DNA from: Paenarthrobacter nitroguajacolicus | GTDB lineage: Bacteria; Actinomycetota; Actinomycetes; Actinomycetales; Micrococcaceae | DNA length: 64,000 nucleotides | Assembly (NCBI RefSeq): GCF_007786235.1 | Contig: NZ_VNFK01000014.1 | Location: forward strand, 62,001-126,000 | Direction: 5' to 3' | Part shown: one piece after another, positions 35,428 to 44,042 of the stretch | Position numbering within the stretch: the stretch's first letter is position 1 | Layout: each line of letters opens with the position of its first letter | Translations under genes and position numbers: made by a program | The notes under the pieces: model-generated | The model's input: only the letters and a program-made list of their open reading frames with translations | Databases searched by the model: none | What the model was told of the DNA's origin: nothing

Positions 35428-36225
35428 CTACGATGCGAAGTTCTCGTTCCACACGTCCATGCCGAGCTTGATGATCAGGGCGGCCACCACCAGCAGGAAA
35501 ACGATGCGCACAAAGCTGCTTCCCTTGGCGACGGCGGTCCTGGCGCCTAGGTAGCCACCAGCCATGTTGGCCAAGCCGAGCACCAGACCCACGCCCCACA
35601 GCAGGGAGCCGTGCGGCAGGAAGAAGATCAAGGCACCGGCGTTCGTGGCCATGTTGACGATCTTGGCCTTGGCACTGGCCTCGAGGAAGGCGTAGCCCAT
35701 GGCCGAAACCAAGGCGATAATCAGGAACGACCCCGTTCCGGGGCCGATCAAACCGTCATAGAAACCGATGACGGCGCCGATCAAGCACGCCACAACGTAG
35801 TGCTTGTGGCCGTCGTGGCGGAGCGCCGTCAGCTCACCGGCATTGGGGCGCAACGCGGTGAAGATTGCGACGGCGATCAGCGCAAGCACGATGATCGGCT
35901 TGAAAACGCTGGCCGGAAGCGAGGCCGCCAGTATGGCTCCGCCAAAGCTGCCGGCCAACGCGATGACCGCCATGGGTATGGCCGTCCTAAGGTCCGGTCC
36001 GACGCGTCGATAGTAGGTGACAGCACTGGTGGTGGTCCCGAAGATGGATCCCATTTTGTTGGTAGCCAACGCCTGGACGGGCGTGATCCCCGGGACCAGC
36101 AGCAGGGCGGGGAGCTGGATCAGTCCCCCGCCCCCAACGACGGCGTCAACCCAACCGGCTGCGAATCCAGCCACCACAATCAGGATGAGAGTGGTGAGCT
36201 GGATCGATTCGAAGCCGGATATCAC
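35428..36225 (-). CDS. TSUP-family (TauE/SafE) membrane permease
   Basis: A 265-residue protein with eight hydrophobic segments. The duplicated TauE/SafE motif is seen in AGWVDAVVGGGGLIQLPAL and IGFYDGLIGPGTGSFL. The family exports or imports sulfite, sulfonates or organic acids; the substrate is unknown. Its GTG overlaps the proS stop by 4 bases, so it is translationally coupled to proS. Confidence 0.9.
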   Translation of the reverse strand: MISGFESIQLTTLILIVVAGFAAGWVDAVVGGGGLIQLPALLLVPGITPVQALATNKMGSIFGTTTSAVTYYRRVGPDLRTAIPMAVIALAGSFGGAILAASLPASVFKPIIVLALIAVAIFTALRPNAGELTALRHDGHKHYVVACLIGAVIGFYDGLIGPGTGSFLIIALVSAMGYAFLEASAKAKIVNMATNAGALIFFLPHGSLLWGVGLVLGLANMAGGYLGARTAVAKGSSFVRIVFLLVVAALIIKLGMDVWNENFAS

Positions 36226-38033
36226 CGGGTACGGACGGCGTTGACCACGTAGTCCACGGCCTTGTCCACCGAAATGTTCTCAGCTTCGCCACTGCGGCGG
36301 TCCTTGATCTCCACGACGCCGTCCACGAGTCCCCGGCCAACGGCCAGGATGGTGGGCACGCCGACCAGCTCGGCATCGCCGAACTTCACACCGGGTGAGA
36401 CCTTGGGGCGGTCATCGAAGATGACGTCCAGGCCTGCAGCTTCGAGCTCGGCGGAAAGCCTCTCCGCAGCTTCGAAGATCTCGTCGCCACGACCGACAGC
36501 CACCACGTGGACGTCTGCCGGAGCAACCGAGCGAGGCCACACGATGCCGCGGTCGTCGTGGTTGGCTTCAGCCAGGGCAGCGACAGCACGTGTCACGCCA
36601 ACGCCGTAGGAGCCCATGGTGACCACTACCTGCTTGCCGTTCTGGTCCAGGACCTTCAGGTCCAGGGCTTCGGCATACTTGCGGCCAAGCTGGAAGATGT
36701 GGCCCATTTCAATGCCACGTGCAGTCTCCAAGGGTCCCGAGCCGTCCGGTGCGGGATCGCCCGCGCGCACTTCGGTGCTCTCAATAACGCCGTCCCAAGA
36801 GAAGTCCCGCCCTGCGACCAGCCCAAAGACGTGCTTGCCCTCAGCGTTGGCGCCGGTGACCCAGCTGGTGCCGGAAACCACTCGGGGATCCACGAGGAAC
36901 AGCACCTTGGAGGAGCCCTCAAGACCCAGCACAGGCTGGTCCAGCGACAGGCCGGGGCCGATGTAGCCCTTGACCAGCCAGGGCAGCTTTTTGAGATCCT
37001 CTTCGTTGGCAGCTTCGAGGCCGATCTCGCCGGCGATCGGCAGGTGGGAACCGATGTTGGCTTCCACGCGCTTGAGGTCCACGGCGCGGTCACCCGGTAC
37101 GCCGATGACTACGATCTGGCGCTCACCGGTGGGCAGCGTGACGGCGAGAACGACGTTCTTGAGCGTGTCTGCGGCAGTCCAGGCGCCGCCGTCGGACTCG
37201 CTGCGGGGAGCCAGCTGGTTGGCTGCGTCCACCAGAGTATCGATGGTGGGGGTGTTGGGCGTGTCCAGGACCTCCGCTGCGGGAGCATTGGTGAAGTCGA
37301 TCTCCGCCGGAACCACCGTAGTGACGGCCTCGACGTTGGCGTAGTAGCCGCCGGCCGAGCGAACGAACGTGTCCTCGCCGATTTCGGTGGGGAACAGGAA
37401 TTCCTCGCTCTTGGAACCTCCCATGGCACCAGCCGTCGCGGCAACGGGAATGACTTCCAGGCCCAGGCGTTCGAAGATCTTCAGGTACGCAGCACGGTGG
37501 GCGGCGTAGCTGGCGTCCAAGCCGGCGTCGTCAACGTCGAAGGAGTAGGAATCCTTCATGATGAACTCGCGGCCGCGGAGGAGGCCTGCCCGGGGACGGG
37601 CCTCATCGCGGTATTTGTTCTGGATCTGGTAGAGGCTCAGCGGCAGGTCCTTGTACGAGGAGTACAGGTCCTTCACCAGCAGCGTGAACATTTCCTCGTG
37701 CGTGGGGGCAAGGAGGTAGTCCGCGCCCTTGCGGTCCTGGAGGCGGAACAGGCCTTCGCCGTACTCGGTCCAGCGGTTGGTGGCCTCGTAGGGTTCGCGC
37801 GGGAGCAACGCCGGGAAGTGGACTTCCTGGGCTCCGATGGCGGACATTTCCTGGCGGATGATGTCCTCCACCTTGCGCAGGACGCTCAGGCCCAGCGGGA
37901 GCCACGTATAGATGCCAGGTGCTGCGCGGCGGATATAGCCGGCACGCACCAAGAGCTTGTGGCTGGCGACCTCGGCGTCGACGGGATCTTCACGCAGAGT
38001 GCGCAGGAACAGCTGGGAAAGACGAAGGACCAC
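36222..38033 (-). CDS. proS: Prolyl-tRNA synthetase (bacterial type, with editing insertion)
   Basis: A class II synthetase of 603 residues. Class II motifs are at GIYTWLPLG, the YRDEARPRAGLLRGREF region and the C-terminal GSYGVGVTR; the insertion between motifs 2 and 3 (about 220-400) is the Ala-tRNA(Pro) editing domain; an anticodon-binding domain ends the protein. The frame is open to 38147, but GTG 38033 begins at the conserved VLRLSQLFLRTLRE. Confidence 0.97.
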   Translation of the reverse strand: MVLRLSQLFLRTLREDPVDAEVASHKLLVRAGYIRRAAPGIYTWLPLGLSVLRKVEDIIRQEMSAIGAQEVHFPALLPREPYEATNRWTEYGEGLFRLQDRKGADYLLAPTHEEMFTLLVKDLYSSYKDLPLSLYQIQNKYRDEARPRAGLLRGREFIMKDSYSFDVDDAGLDASYAAHRAAYLKIFERLGLEVIPVAATAGAMGGSKSEEFLFPTEIGEDTFVRSAGGYYANVEAVTTVVPAEIDFTNAPAAEVLDTPNTPTIDTLVDAANQLAPRSESDGGAWTAADTLKNVVLAVTLPTGERQIVVIGVPGDRAVDLKRVEANIGSHLPIAGEIGLEAANEEDLKKLPWLVKGYIGPGLSLDQPVLGLEGSSKVLFLVDPRVVSGTSWVTGANAEGKHVFGLVAGRDFSWDGVIESTEVRAGDPAPDGSGPLETARGIEMGHIFQLGRKYAEALDLKVLDQNGKQVVVTMGSYGVGVTRAVAALAEANHDDRGIVWPRSVAPADVHVVAVGRGDEIFEAAERLSAELEAAGLDVIFDDRPKVSPGVKFGDAELVGVPTILAVGRGLVDGVVEIKDRRSGEAENISVDKAVDYVVNAVRTR

Positions 38034-38151
38034 GGGTTCGTATCCGTTTCTATGGCAGATGTGGCAAAAACAACTGCCTACTAATCTACCGGCTGACGAC
38101 CCTGCGCCTTGAACGGGCACTGCGAGGGCGAAGCCAGTCCCGGACACAGAA

Positions 38152-38218
38152 GAGCCACGCCGTCACGTCTGGAAGCCCCTGGCCGCAATGGGCTGGTCAT
38201 CCTGCAATGGCGTGGCTC
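38152..38218 (-). other. Structured intergenic element upstream of proS
   Basis: A 10-base outer stem (38152-38161 with 38209-38218) encloses a 47-base interior with its own AGCCC/GGGCT stem (38173-38177 with 38189-38193). It lies 33 bases after the stop of the small HhH-like gene and 118 bases before proS. It may be that gene's terminator or part of a proS leader. It is not a tRNA. Confidence 0.45.
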
Positions 38219-38251
38219 AGCGGCCGGCCGGCCGCAGGCTCTGTCCGGGGA

Positions 38252-38476
38252 CTACTTCGTCTTGCCCTCCAGGGCGACGAGTACGCCTGCGACTGCGAAG
38301 TACTTATTGCTACCGAGCTCGCGGATGGTGTCGATTCCTAGTGAATCCTTCAGTGCTTTGGCGGTGGCATCCGTAACACCTGCCAACGCGGCCGGAGATG
38401 AATCCAGAATTTCCTTCAGGGTTTTGTCTTCAAACGCCTTGTCAAGTGCTTTGGAAAGATCAACGCCAACTGCCAT
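38252..38476 (-). CDS. Small helix-hairpin-helix-like protein
   Basis: A 74-residue acidic protein. ILDSSPAALAGVTDATAKAL followed by LGIDTIRELGSNKY resembles an HhH-type segment seen in many uncharacterised bacterial proteins. ATG 38476 is preceded by GGGGA 9 bases upstream; an ATG-like GTG two codons earlier would leave only 3 bases. The gene stands alone between the ABC operon and proS. Confidence 0.65.
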   Translation of the reverse strand: MAVGVDLSKALDKAFEDKTLKEILDSSPAALAGVTDATAKALKDSLGIDTIRELGSNKYFAVAGVLVALEGKTK

Positions 38477-38594
38477 GGTCACGATTCCCCTTTTTCGATC
38501 ACCCGCGCCCCAACGACACGGTTAGGGACGAACCTATGTGATCGCCGACACATTTTCAAGGATTCGCTGAGCCTGACCGCGTGTCGCCCGGCCC

Positions 38595-38646
38595 TTGACC
38601 CCTGGCTTGCAACGGACCTACTTTTAATTCATCACCTGGTGAATTA
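38595..38646 (+). promoter_or_regulatory. Promoter and TetR-type operator of the ABC-2 exporter operon
   Basis: TTGACC (38595-38600), 18 bases, TACTTT (38619-38624). An inverted repeat follows immediately at 38625-38646, with arms TAATTCA and TGAATTA and 9 of 11 positions paired. This covers the transcription start, as expected for a TetR-family repressor, and the operon's third gene encodes one. Confidence 0.65.
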
Positions 38647-38666
38647 GTGGCGAACCGGAGGCGTTC

Positions 38667-39416
38667 ATGTCCCCTCATCCAACGGCTGTCGAGGCAGCGG
38701 GGCTCCATGTCACCCGAGGTCGAACCAGCATCCTCCGCGGCCTCGACTTCACGGTTGAAGCCGGCAGGATCACAGGCCTGCTGGGGCCTTCCGGCAGCGG
38801 CAAGACCACCCTCATGCGGGCCATCGTCGGGGTCCAGCGGATTACCCAGGGCACCCTGAGCGTACTGGGCCGCCCTGCAGGCAGCGCACCGCTCAGGCAC
38901 GACGTCGGATACGTCACCCAAGGCGCCAGCGTCTACGGTGACCTCAGCGTCGAAGCAAACGTCCGGTACTTCGGAGCCATGCACGGCGCGACGCCGGCAG
39001 ACGCGGCCGAGGCGATTGCCGCCGTCGGGCTTCAAGCGTTTGCGCAGCAGAAAGCCGCCGACTTGTCCGGTGGGCAATTCAGCCGCGTGTCGCTGGCTTG
39101 CGCCCTGGTAGCGCATCCCACAGTGCTGGTCTTGGACGAGCCCACTGTGGGGCTCGATCCCGTGCTGCGTGCCGAACTGTGGGAGCGCTTCGCCGCCATG
39201 GCGCGAGCTGGAACAACGCTGCTGATCTCCAGCCACGTCATGGAGGAGGCTTCCCACTGCTCGTCGCTGTTGCTTCTCAGGGAAGGCTTGCTCCTGGCGC
39301 AGCTCTCCCCTGCCGAGTTGGCCGAACGTGGCGGCAGCGACGACCTGGAGCGGGCCTTCCTCACCATCATCAAAGCCGCCGACCACGGCCAGGAAGAAAG
39401 CCAGGTGGCATCATGA
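38667..39416 (+). CDS. ABC transporter ATP-binding protein (ABC-2 exporter)
   Basis: A 249-residue ATPase: Walker A GPSGSGKTT at 40-48, signature LSGGQFSR at 133-140, Walker B VLVLDEPTVGLD with D157, then the H-loop SSHVMEE. GGAG lies 6 bases before the ATG. It overlaps the permease gene by ATGA. Its substrate is probably a drug or lipid, judged only from the family and the TetR partner. Confidence 0.93.
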   Translation: MSPHPTAVEAAGLHVTRGRTSILRGLDFTVEAGRITGLLGPSGSGKTTLMRAIVGVQRITQGTLSVLGRPAGSAPLRHDVGYVTQGASVYGDLSVEANVRYFGAMHGATPADAAEAIAAVGLQAFAQQKAADLSGGQFSRVSLACALVAHPTVLVLDEPTVGLDPVLRAELWERFAAMARAGTTLLISSHVMEEASHCSSLLLLREGLLLAQLSPAELAERGGSDDLERAFLTIIKAADHGQEESQVAS

Positions 39417-40168
39417 ACCTCCGGATGACACTCGCAACCACCGCACGGGTCCTGGGCCAGCTGCGGCACGATCACCGCAGCGTCGCACTCATCCTGGTTG
39501 TCCCGGCGCTGCTGCTGACAGCCGTCTACTTCCTTTTCGAGAATGAAACACTGCCGCCGGGATTCCCGCGAACGTTCGACCGCGTCGGCCTGATGATGCT
39601 GGCCATCTTCCCCTTCGTCGTGATGTTCCTGGTCACGTCCATCACCATGCTGCGCGAGCGGACGTCCGGGACCCTGGAACGCCTCCTGACTACACCCATC
39701 CACAAGGCCGACCTACTGTTCGGCTACGCGCTGGCATTCTCCATCATGGCTGCCCTGCAGTCCTTGGTGGCAACGGCTGTGGCGTACTGGATTTTCGATC
39801 TCGACATCAAAGGAAGTCCAGGTTTCGTGGTGATGATCGCAGTCATCAACGCCGTCCTGGGTGTCGCCCTGGGGTTGTTGTGTTCGGCGTTCGCCCGCAC
39901 CGAGTTCCAAGCGGTGCAGTTCATGCCCGTGGTGGTGGTCCCGCAGATCCTGCTGTGCGGCCTGTTCGTTGCCCGGGACGACATGAATGAGGTCCTCCAA
40001 GCCGTATCAAGCGTCCTGCCATTGTCGTTCTCCGTGGATGCGCTGAAGGAGATCGCCGGGAATGCCGAAGCCACGGCAACAATGTGGCAGGACAGCCTGA
40101 TGATGGGCGGCATCGTAGTAGGGGTGCTGGTCTTGGCAGCGCTGACACTTCGCCGGCAGACCCGATGA
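39413..40168 (+). CDS. ABC-2 type permease
   Basis: A 251-residue membrane subunit with six hydrophobic segments. The cytoplasmic TMLRERTSGTLERLLTTPI between helices 2 and 3 is the classic ABC-2/DrrB feature. It is coupled to both neighbours by ATGA overlaps and pairs with the preceding ATPase. Confidence 0.92.
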   Translation: MNLRMTLATTARVLGQLRHDHRSVALILVVPALLLTAVYFLFENETLPPGFPRTFDRVGLMMLAIFPFVVMFLVTSITMLRERTSGTLERLLTTPIHKADLLFGYALAFSIMAALQSLVATAVAYWIFDLDIKGSPGFVVMIAVINAVLGVALGLLCSAFARTEFQAVQFMPVVVVPQILLCGLFVARDDMNEVLQAVSSVLPLSFSVDALKEIAGNAEATATMWQDSLMMGGIVVGVLVLAALTLRRQTR

Positions 40169-40776
40169 GCCTTCCGCAGATACGGCGCGGACGCCGCAGC
40201 GCGGGAGACCACTCCCGGGAGGCCATCCTCGCCGCGGCACGGAAACTGTTCGCCGAAAAGGGGTTCGAGGGGACAAGCCTGCGGCAAGTGGCTCGGGAAG
40301 CCGCCGTTGATCCTGCCATGGTGCATCACTTTTTCAAGGGCAAGGACGAGCTTTTTGCCTCCAGTGTCGAATTGCCGGCGGACCCCGCCGAAGTACTGGC
40401 CGGCGTCGAAATGATGGACCCGTCAGTGAGGGCTGAAGCGATCGTCCGGGCTGTCCTCACCTTGTGGGAGGGCCCGGCGCAGCACGGTTTAGTGGCCTTC
40501 GCCCGCGGAACGATCGGGTCAAAAGCGAAGAGTGGAATGATGCGGGAAGTAGTTTCCAGGGCCATACTGTCCCGGGTCATGGCGGGCGTGTCCGGCCCCG
40601 ACGAGCAGGTGCTGCTGCGTGGCAACCTCGTAGCCTCACAGACGGTTGGCCTCATCCTTGCCAGATACGTGATCCGGCTCGACCCGTTGGCCTCCGCCAG
40701 CCAGGACGACGTGGTCCGCCTGGTGGCACCGACAATCCAGCGCTACATCACCGGAGACCTGGACTCCCTCAAGTAG
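40165..40776 (+). CDS. TetR-family regulator of the ABC-2 operon
   Basis: A 203-residue repressor. The N-terminal HTH includes REAILAAARKLFAEKGFEGT and LRQVAREAAVDPAMVHHFF; the rest is an effector domain of the TetR_C type. The start (ATG 40165) overlaps the permease stop. As the last gene of the operon it would autoregulate through the operator at 38625-38646. A perfect palindrome closes the unit. Confidence 0.92.
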   Translation: MSLPQIRRGRRSAGDHSREAILAAARKLFAEKGFEGTSLRQVAREAAVDPAMVHHFFKGKDELFASSVELPADPAEVLAGVEMMDPSVRAEAIVRAVLTLWEGPAQHGLVAFARGTIGSKAKSGMMREVVSRAILSRVMAGVSGPDEQVLLRGNLVASQTVGLILARYVIRLDPLASASQDDVVRLVAPTIQRYITGDLDSLK

Positions 40777-40782
40777 CTGGCA

Positions 40783-40818
40783 GTTGTGGTTGTTCCCAGC
40801 GCTGGGAACAACCACAAC
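40783..40818. terminator. Perfect 36-base palindrome between convergent genes
   Basis: 18-base arms meet with no spacer (GCGC centre), 6 bases after the TetR stop and 18 bases before the stop of the convergent lipoprotein gene. It can act in both directions; no T-run on either side. Confidence 0.7.
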
Positions 40819-40836
40819 GGCGAGTCAGTTGGGCTG

Positions 40837-41574
40837 CTACTTGATCAGTGCCGCAGCTTGGTTGACGAGATCCACCGCCCGGGCAATCGCCTCTTCCTCG
40901 GTCTTGCCTCCGTAAGCCAAACCGGTGATCACGATGCCATCTTTTGCACCCCGGACCATGATCATGGATTGCTTTCGCCCGTCGGCGAGGACAGAGTCGG
41001 TCCGCATCGCCATGGAGAGCGGAGTGGACACGGTCGCCTCGACCTTTCGAGCCTTAAGGGTCACTGTCGTTTCCCCCATCGTCATTGTCATCCCGGAGCA
41101 ATCGCTGATTTGATCCTGCGTGGCGAAGTCTGCCTTGATAAGTTCCTCGTCGACCCCGGAAGACAATGTGACGCCGGTGGATGAGCCAGTGGAGGTATCG
41201 AGGCTTGTCCCTACAACACCTTTCACATTGTCCGTGGGGAGCAAGCTTGCCAGCATCAGTTCCTTGCACTCAGCCGGTTCGATGACAGCGCCTTCAAACA
41301 TCGCCCGGCTCTGCTGTTCCACTCCACTCGCATCGGCAATGGACATAACGGACAATTTCAGCCCGTTGACGTCGCGCAACTGCAACGCAATAGCCGTGAG
41401 CTCCTCTGCGGTGTACTGCTTAGCCGCGGTGGGGGTCGGCGTGGGTGTCGCCGTCGCCGTTTCGCTTGCAGGAGCCGAGGCGGCCTCAGTTGACGCAGCC
41501 GGCCCGACACAAGCCGTGAGCCCCATAACCAGCAGTGCAGCGGCTCCAATTCCGCGCAGCGCATTCTTATTCAT
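40837..41574 (-). CDS. Putative lipoprotein, PknH-sensor-like
   Basis: A 245-residue secreted lipoprotein: signal peptide with lipobox LTAC (Cys 22), an Ala/Thr/Pro-rich linker of about 35 residues, then a soluble domain of roughly 190 residues with two cysteines (PAECKEL and SDCSGM) that could form a disulfide. The architecture recalls PknH-type extracellular sensor domains, but the match is by eye. GGGGA precedes the ATG. Confidence 0.65.
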   Translation of the reverse strand: MNKNALRGIGAAALLVMGLTACVGPAASTEAASAPASETATATPTPTPTAAKQYTAEELTAIALQLRDVNGLKLSVMSIADASGVEQQSRAMFEGAVIEPAECKELMLASLLPTDNVKGVVGTSLDTSTGSSTGVTLSSGVDEELIKADFATQDQISDCSGMTMTMGETTVTLKARKVEATVSTPLSMAMRTDSVLADGRKQSMIMVRGAKDGIVITGLAYGGKTEEEAIARAVDLVNQAAALIK

Positions 41575-41649
41575 TTGTTCCCCAGGGAAGGTTGAGTGGT
41601 GTGGTGGCGTGCGCCAACCGAGACAAGACTACAAGTCGCGGCCAGCGAC

Positions 41650-42537
41650 CTAAAACAAGACCGTCGCGAAGGTGCCCACTTGTTCAAAGCCCACCCGTTC
41701 GTAGGTGGCTCGGGCTTTTGCGTTGTAGTCGTTGACGTACAGGCTGGTTACCGGCGCGAAGGTCCTTGAAAGATTGACGACGGCGGCCATGTAGCCGGCG
41801 CTTTGGCCTCGTCCACGCAATGCCGGATTCATCCACACACCCTGGACCTGCGTAACGTCCTGGGTGACTGCGCCCAACTCCGCTTTAAAGACCACCGTGC
41901 CGGAGGCATCGACGTGGACCATGGAGTGGCCCTGGCGGATGAGGCCCGCGACGCGCCTGCTGTAGAACTCCTGGCCCCCAAGGAAAGGCGAGTAGCCAAC
42001 CTCTTCCTCGAACATGGCAGCGCAGGCGGGGAGGATCCGATCGAAGTCCTTCATGGTGCCAAAGGTCAGGTCGGGGTTGGCGCCAATCACCGGTCCATCG
42101 GAGATGGTGAGGAGGGGCTGGCGGGAACGGACCTCGTGGGCAAGGTGGCCCAACTGCTCAAACCTGGAGTAGAGGGCCAGGACCGTGTCGGCCGGCCCAA
42201 AAATGGAGGCGTACCGGCGTCCTGTTTGATGGGCCGCAGTGGCTATGTAGCCTGCCAGTCCGGGATCGAGCTGCACAGGGACCAGGTTGGCTCCGGCCCA
42301 GCAGGCACCCAGGAGCGTCCCGTCGTCGAACACGCCGAACACGCTCGCACCGCCGCTGGTGGGCGCAGCCGTCCCAGTGCTGTCCAGGTGCGCAAGGATG
42401 AAGACGTTGGCAACCAGGTCTTCGCTTGCAAGCGCGCGGAGAGCCAGGGTGTCGGCATTGCCGAGCACCCTGACTCCCAAGCCGTTCTCGTTACGAGACG
42501 CTAACCACGGGGCTACCCTTGACAGCATCTTCGCCAT
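41650..42537 (-). CDS. GNAT acetyltransferase with DUF4081-like N-terminus
   Basis: A 295-residue protein. The C-terminal GNAT fold has the acetyl-CoA loop MNPALRGRGQSAGYM and YNAKARATYERVGFEQVG; the first 150 residues resemble DUF4081. The start overlaps the ispG 3' end by 47 bases; GGGGGAGG lies just upstream, and ATG 42528 is an alternative. It belongs to the dxr-rseP-ispG gene order of actinobacteria. Substrate unknown. Confidence 0.85.
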   Translation of the reverse strand: MAKMLSRVAPWLASRNENGLGVRVLGNADTLALRALASEDLVANVFILAHLDSTGTAAPTSGGASVFGVFDDGTLLGACWAGANLVPVQLDPGLAGYIATAAHQTGRRYASIFGPADTVLALYSRFEQLGHLAHEVRSRQPLLTISDGPVIGANPDLTFGTMKDFDRILPACAAMFEEEVGYSPFLGGQEFYSRRVAGLIRQGHSMVHVDASGTVVFKAELGAVTQDVTQVQGVWMNPALRGRGQSAGYMAAVVNLSRTFAPVTSLYVNDYNAKARATYERVGFEQVGTFATVLF

Positions 42538-43657
42538 CGGCCTCCCCCATCTCTTCGGCGATGCGCATGGCCTCTTCGATCAGTGTCTCAACAATTTCGC
42601 TTTCAGGCACAGTCTTGATGACTTCGCCCTTCACGAAGATTTGGCCCTTGCCGTTTCCGGAGGCCACACCGAGGTCCGCTTCGCGGGCTTCTCCGGGTCC
42701 GTTGACGACGCAGCCCATGACGGCAACGCGGAGCGGAATCTCCATGCCCTCGAGGCCTGCGGTTACCTGCTCAGCGAGCGTGTAGACGTCCACCTGCGCG
42801 CGGCCGCAGGACGGGCAGGAAACAATTTCGAGCTTGCGCGGGCGCAGGTTGAGCGACTGCAGGATCTGGTTGCCCACCTTGATTTCCTCCACGGGCGGAG
42901 CCGAGAGGGAAACGCGGATGGTGTCGCCGATGCCGCGGGACAGGAGCGCACCGAAGGCCGTAGCCGACTTGATGGTGCCTTGGAAGGCGGGGCCGGCCTC
43001 GGTCACGCCGAGGTGCAGGGGCCAGTCGCCTTTCTCGGCGAGCATCTCGTAGGCGGCCACCATGATCACGGGGTCGTTGTGCTTGACCGAGATCTTGAAG
43101 TCGTGGAAACCGTGCTCTTCGAAGAGGGAGGCTTCCCACACTGCTGATTCAACCAGTGCCTCAGGCGTGGCCTTGCCGTACTTTTTCATGATGCCAGGCT
43201 CCAGGGAACCTGCATTGACGCCGATGCGGATGGACGTGCCGTGGTCCCGGGCCGCAGCAGCGATCTCCTTGACCTGGTCGTCAAACTTACGGATGTTGCC
43301 CGGGTTGACGCGGACCGCGGCGCATCCGGCCTCAATGGCAGCGAAGACGTACTTCGGCTGGAAGTGGATGTCGGCGATCACGGGGATCTGGGACTTGCGG
43401 GCGATGATGGGCAAGGCCTCGGCATCGTCCGCGGACGGGCAGGCAACGCGCACGATGTCACAGCCGGAAGCCGTCAGCTCGGCGATCTGCTGAAGGGTGG
43501 CGTTGATGTCCGTGGTGGGGGTGGTGGTCATGGACTGAACGCTGATGGGTGAGTCGGAACCAACGCCAACGGACCCAACCTTGATTTGCCGCGTCTTACG
43601 GCGCGGGGCAAGGACGGGGGGTGGGGCTGCTGGCATTCCCAGGCTGACCGAGGTCAC
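42491..43657 (-). CDS. ispG: 4-hydroxy-3-methylbut-2-enyl diphosphate synthase
   Basis: [4Fe-4S] enzyme of the MEP isoprenoid pathway, making HMBPP from MEcPP. The 388 residues include VQSMTTTPTTD, IADIHFQPKYV, RVNPGN and the cluster cysteines in SCPSCGR and VMGCVVNGPGE. GTG start with AAGGAG 5 bases upstream. dxr of the same pathway lies 1.7 kb upstream on the same strand. Confidence 0.97.
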   Translation of the reverse strand: MTSVSLGMPAAPPPVLAPRRKTRQIKVGSVGVGSDSPISVQSMTTTPTTDINATLQQIAELTASGCDIVRVACPSADDAEALPIIARKSQIPVIADIHFQPKYVFAAIEAGCAAVRVNPGNIRKFDDQVKEIAAAARDHGTSIRIGVNAGSLEPGIMKKYGKATPEALVESAVWEASLFEEHGFHDFKISVKHNDPVIMVAAYEMLAEKGDWPLHLGVTEAGPAFQGTIKSATAFGALLSRGIGDTIRVSLSAPPVEEIKVGNQILQSLNLRPRKLEIVSCPSCGRAQVDVYTLAEQVTAGLEGMEIPLRVAVMGCVVNGPGEAREADLGVASGNGKGQIFVKGEVIKTVPESEIVETLIEEAMRIAEEMGEADGEDAVKGSPVVSVS

Positions 43658-43705
43658 GTGGACTCCTTGGGTTGGGGTGGATCGATGTGGTGGAGGACGC
43701 CCGGA

Positions 43706-43999
43706 TTAGGATGCGTGGGCAGCCAGGACGCCGATGATGGGGGCCCATTCCGTGGTGCGGATTCCGGCGATGACTCCAGCTTCAGCAAACGGATCCTGCT
43801 TGAGGAGATCGTTGAGTTCAGCTTCGTCAGCGGACTTGAAGATCAACAGGGCGCCCGCTCCATCACCGTAGGGGCCGCTGGCAAGCAACTTGCCTTCCTC
43901 AGCCAGTTCGGCGAGCCAAGCGCGGTGTGCGGGGCGGGCTTCGTCGCGGAGGGCGCCGGAATCGGCGACGTACACGTACTCAACAGCGAAAACAGTCAT
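43706..43999 (-). CDS. YciI-like family protein
   Basis: A 97-residue ferredoxin-like protein opening FAVEYVYVADSGALRDEARPAHR, with RPAHRAWL and GPYGDGAGALLIF as in YCII-related proteins. The exact reaction is unknown. ATG 43999 lies 6 bases after TAGGCT (leaderless), so this gene is probably transcribed on its own between rseP and ispG. Confidence 0.85.
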   Translation of the reverse strand: MTVFAVEYVYVADSGALRDEARPAHRAWLAELAEEGKLLASGPYGDGAGALLIFKSADEAELNDLLKQDPFAEAGVIAGIRTTEWAPIIGVLAAHAS

Positions 44000-44005
44000 G
44001 GAGCT

Positions 44006-44011
44006 AGCCTA
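44006..44011 (-). promoter_or_regulatory. -10 box of the YciI-like gene
   Basis: TAGGCT on the minus strand, 6 bases before ATG 43999. Confidence 0.45.
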
Positions 44012-44042
44012 TCCCGCCCGCTCCGCCGAAAATGTTCATGGG

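Noticed and set aside
36507..38084. 525-codon plus-strand frame antisense to proS
   Set aside because: ProS motifs occupy the other strand; this frame has none.
38152..38218. Possible tRNA upstream of proS
   Set aside because: There is no 7-bp acceptor stem, no T-loop consensus and no CCA-compatible end; only a nested hairpin.
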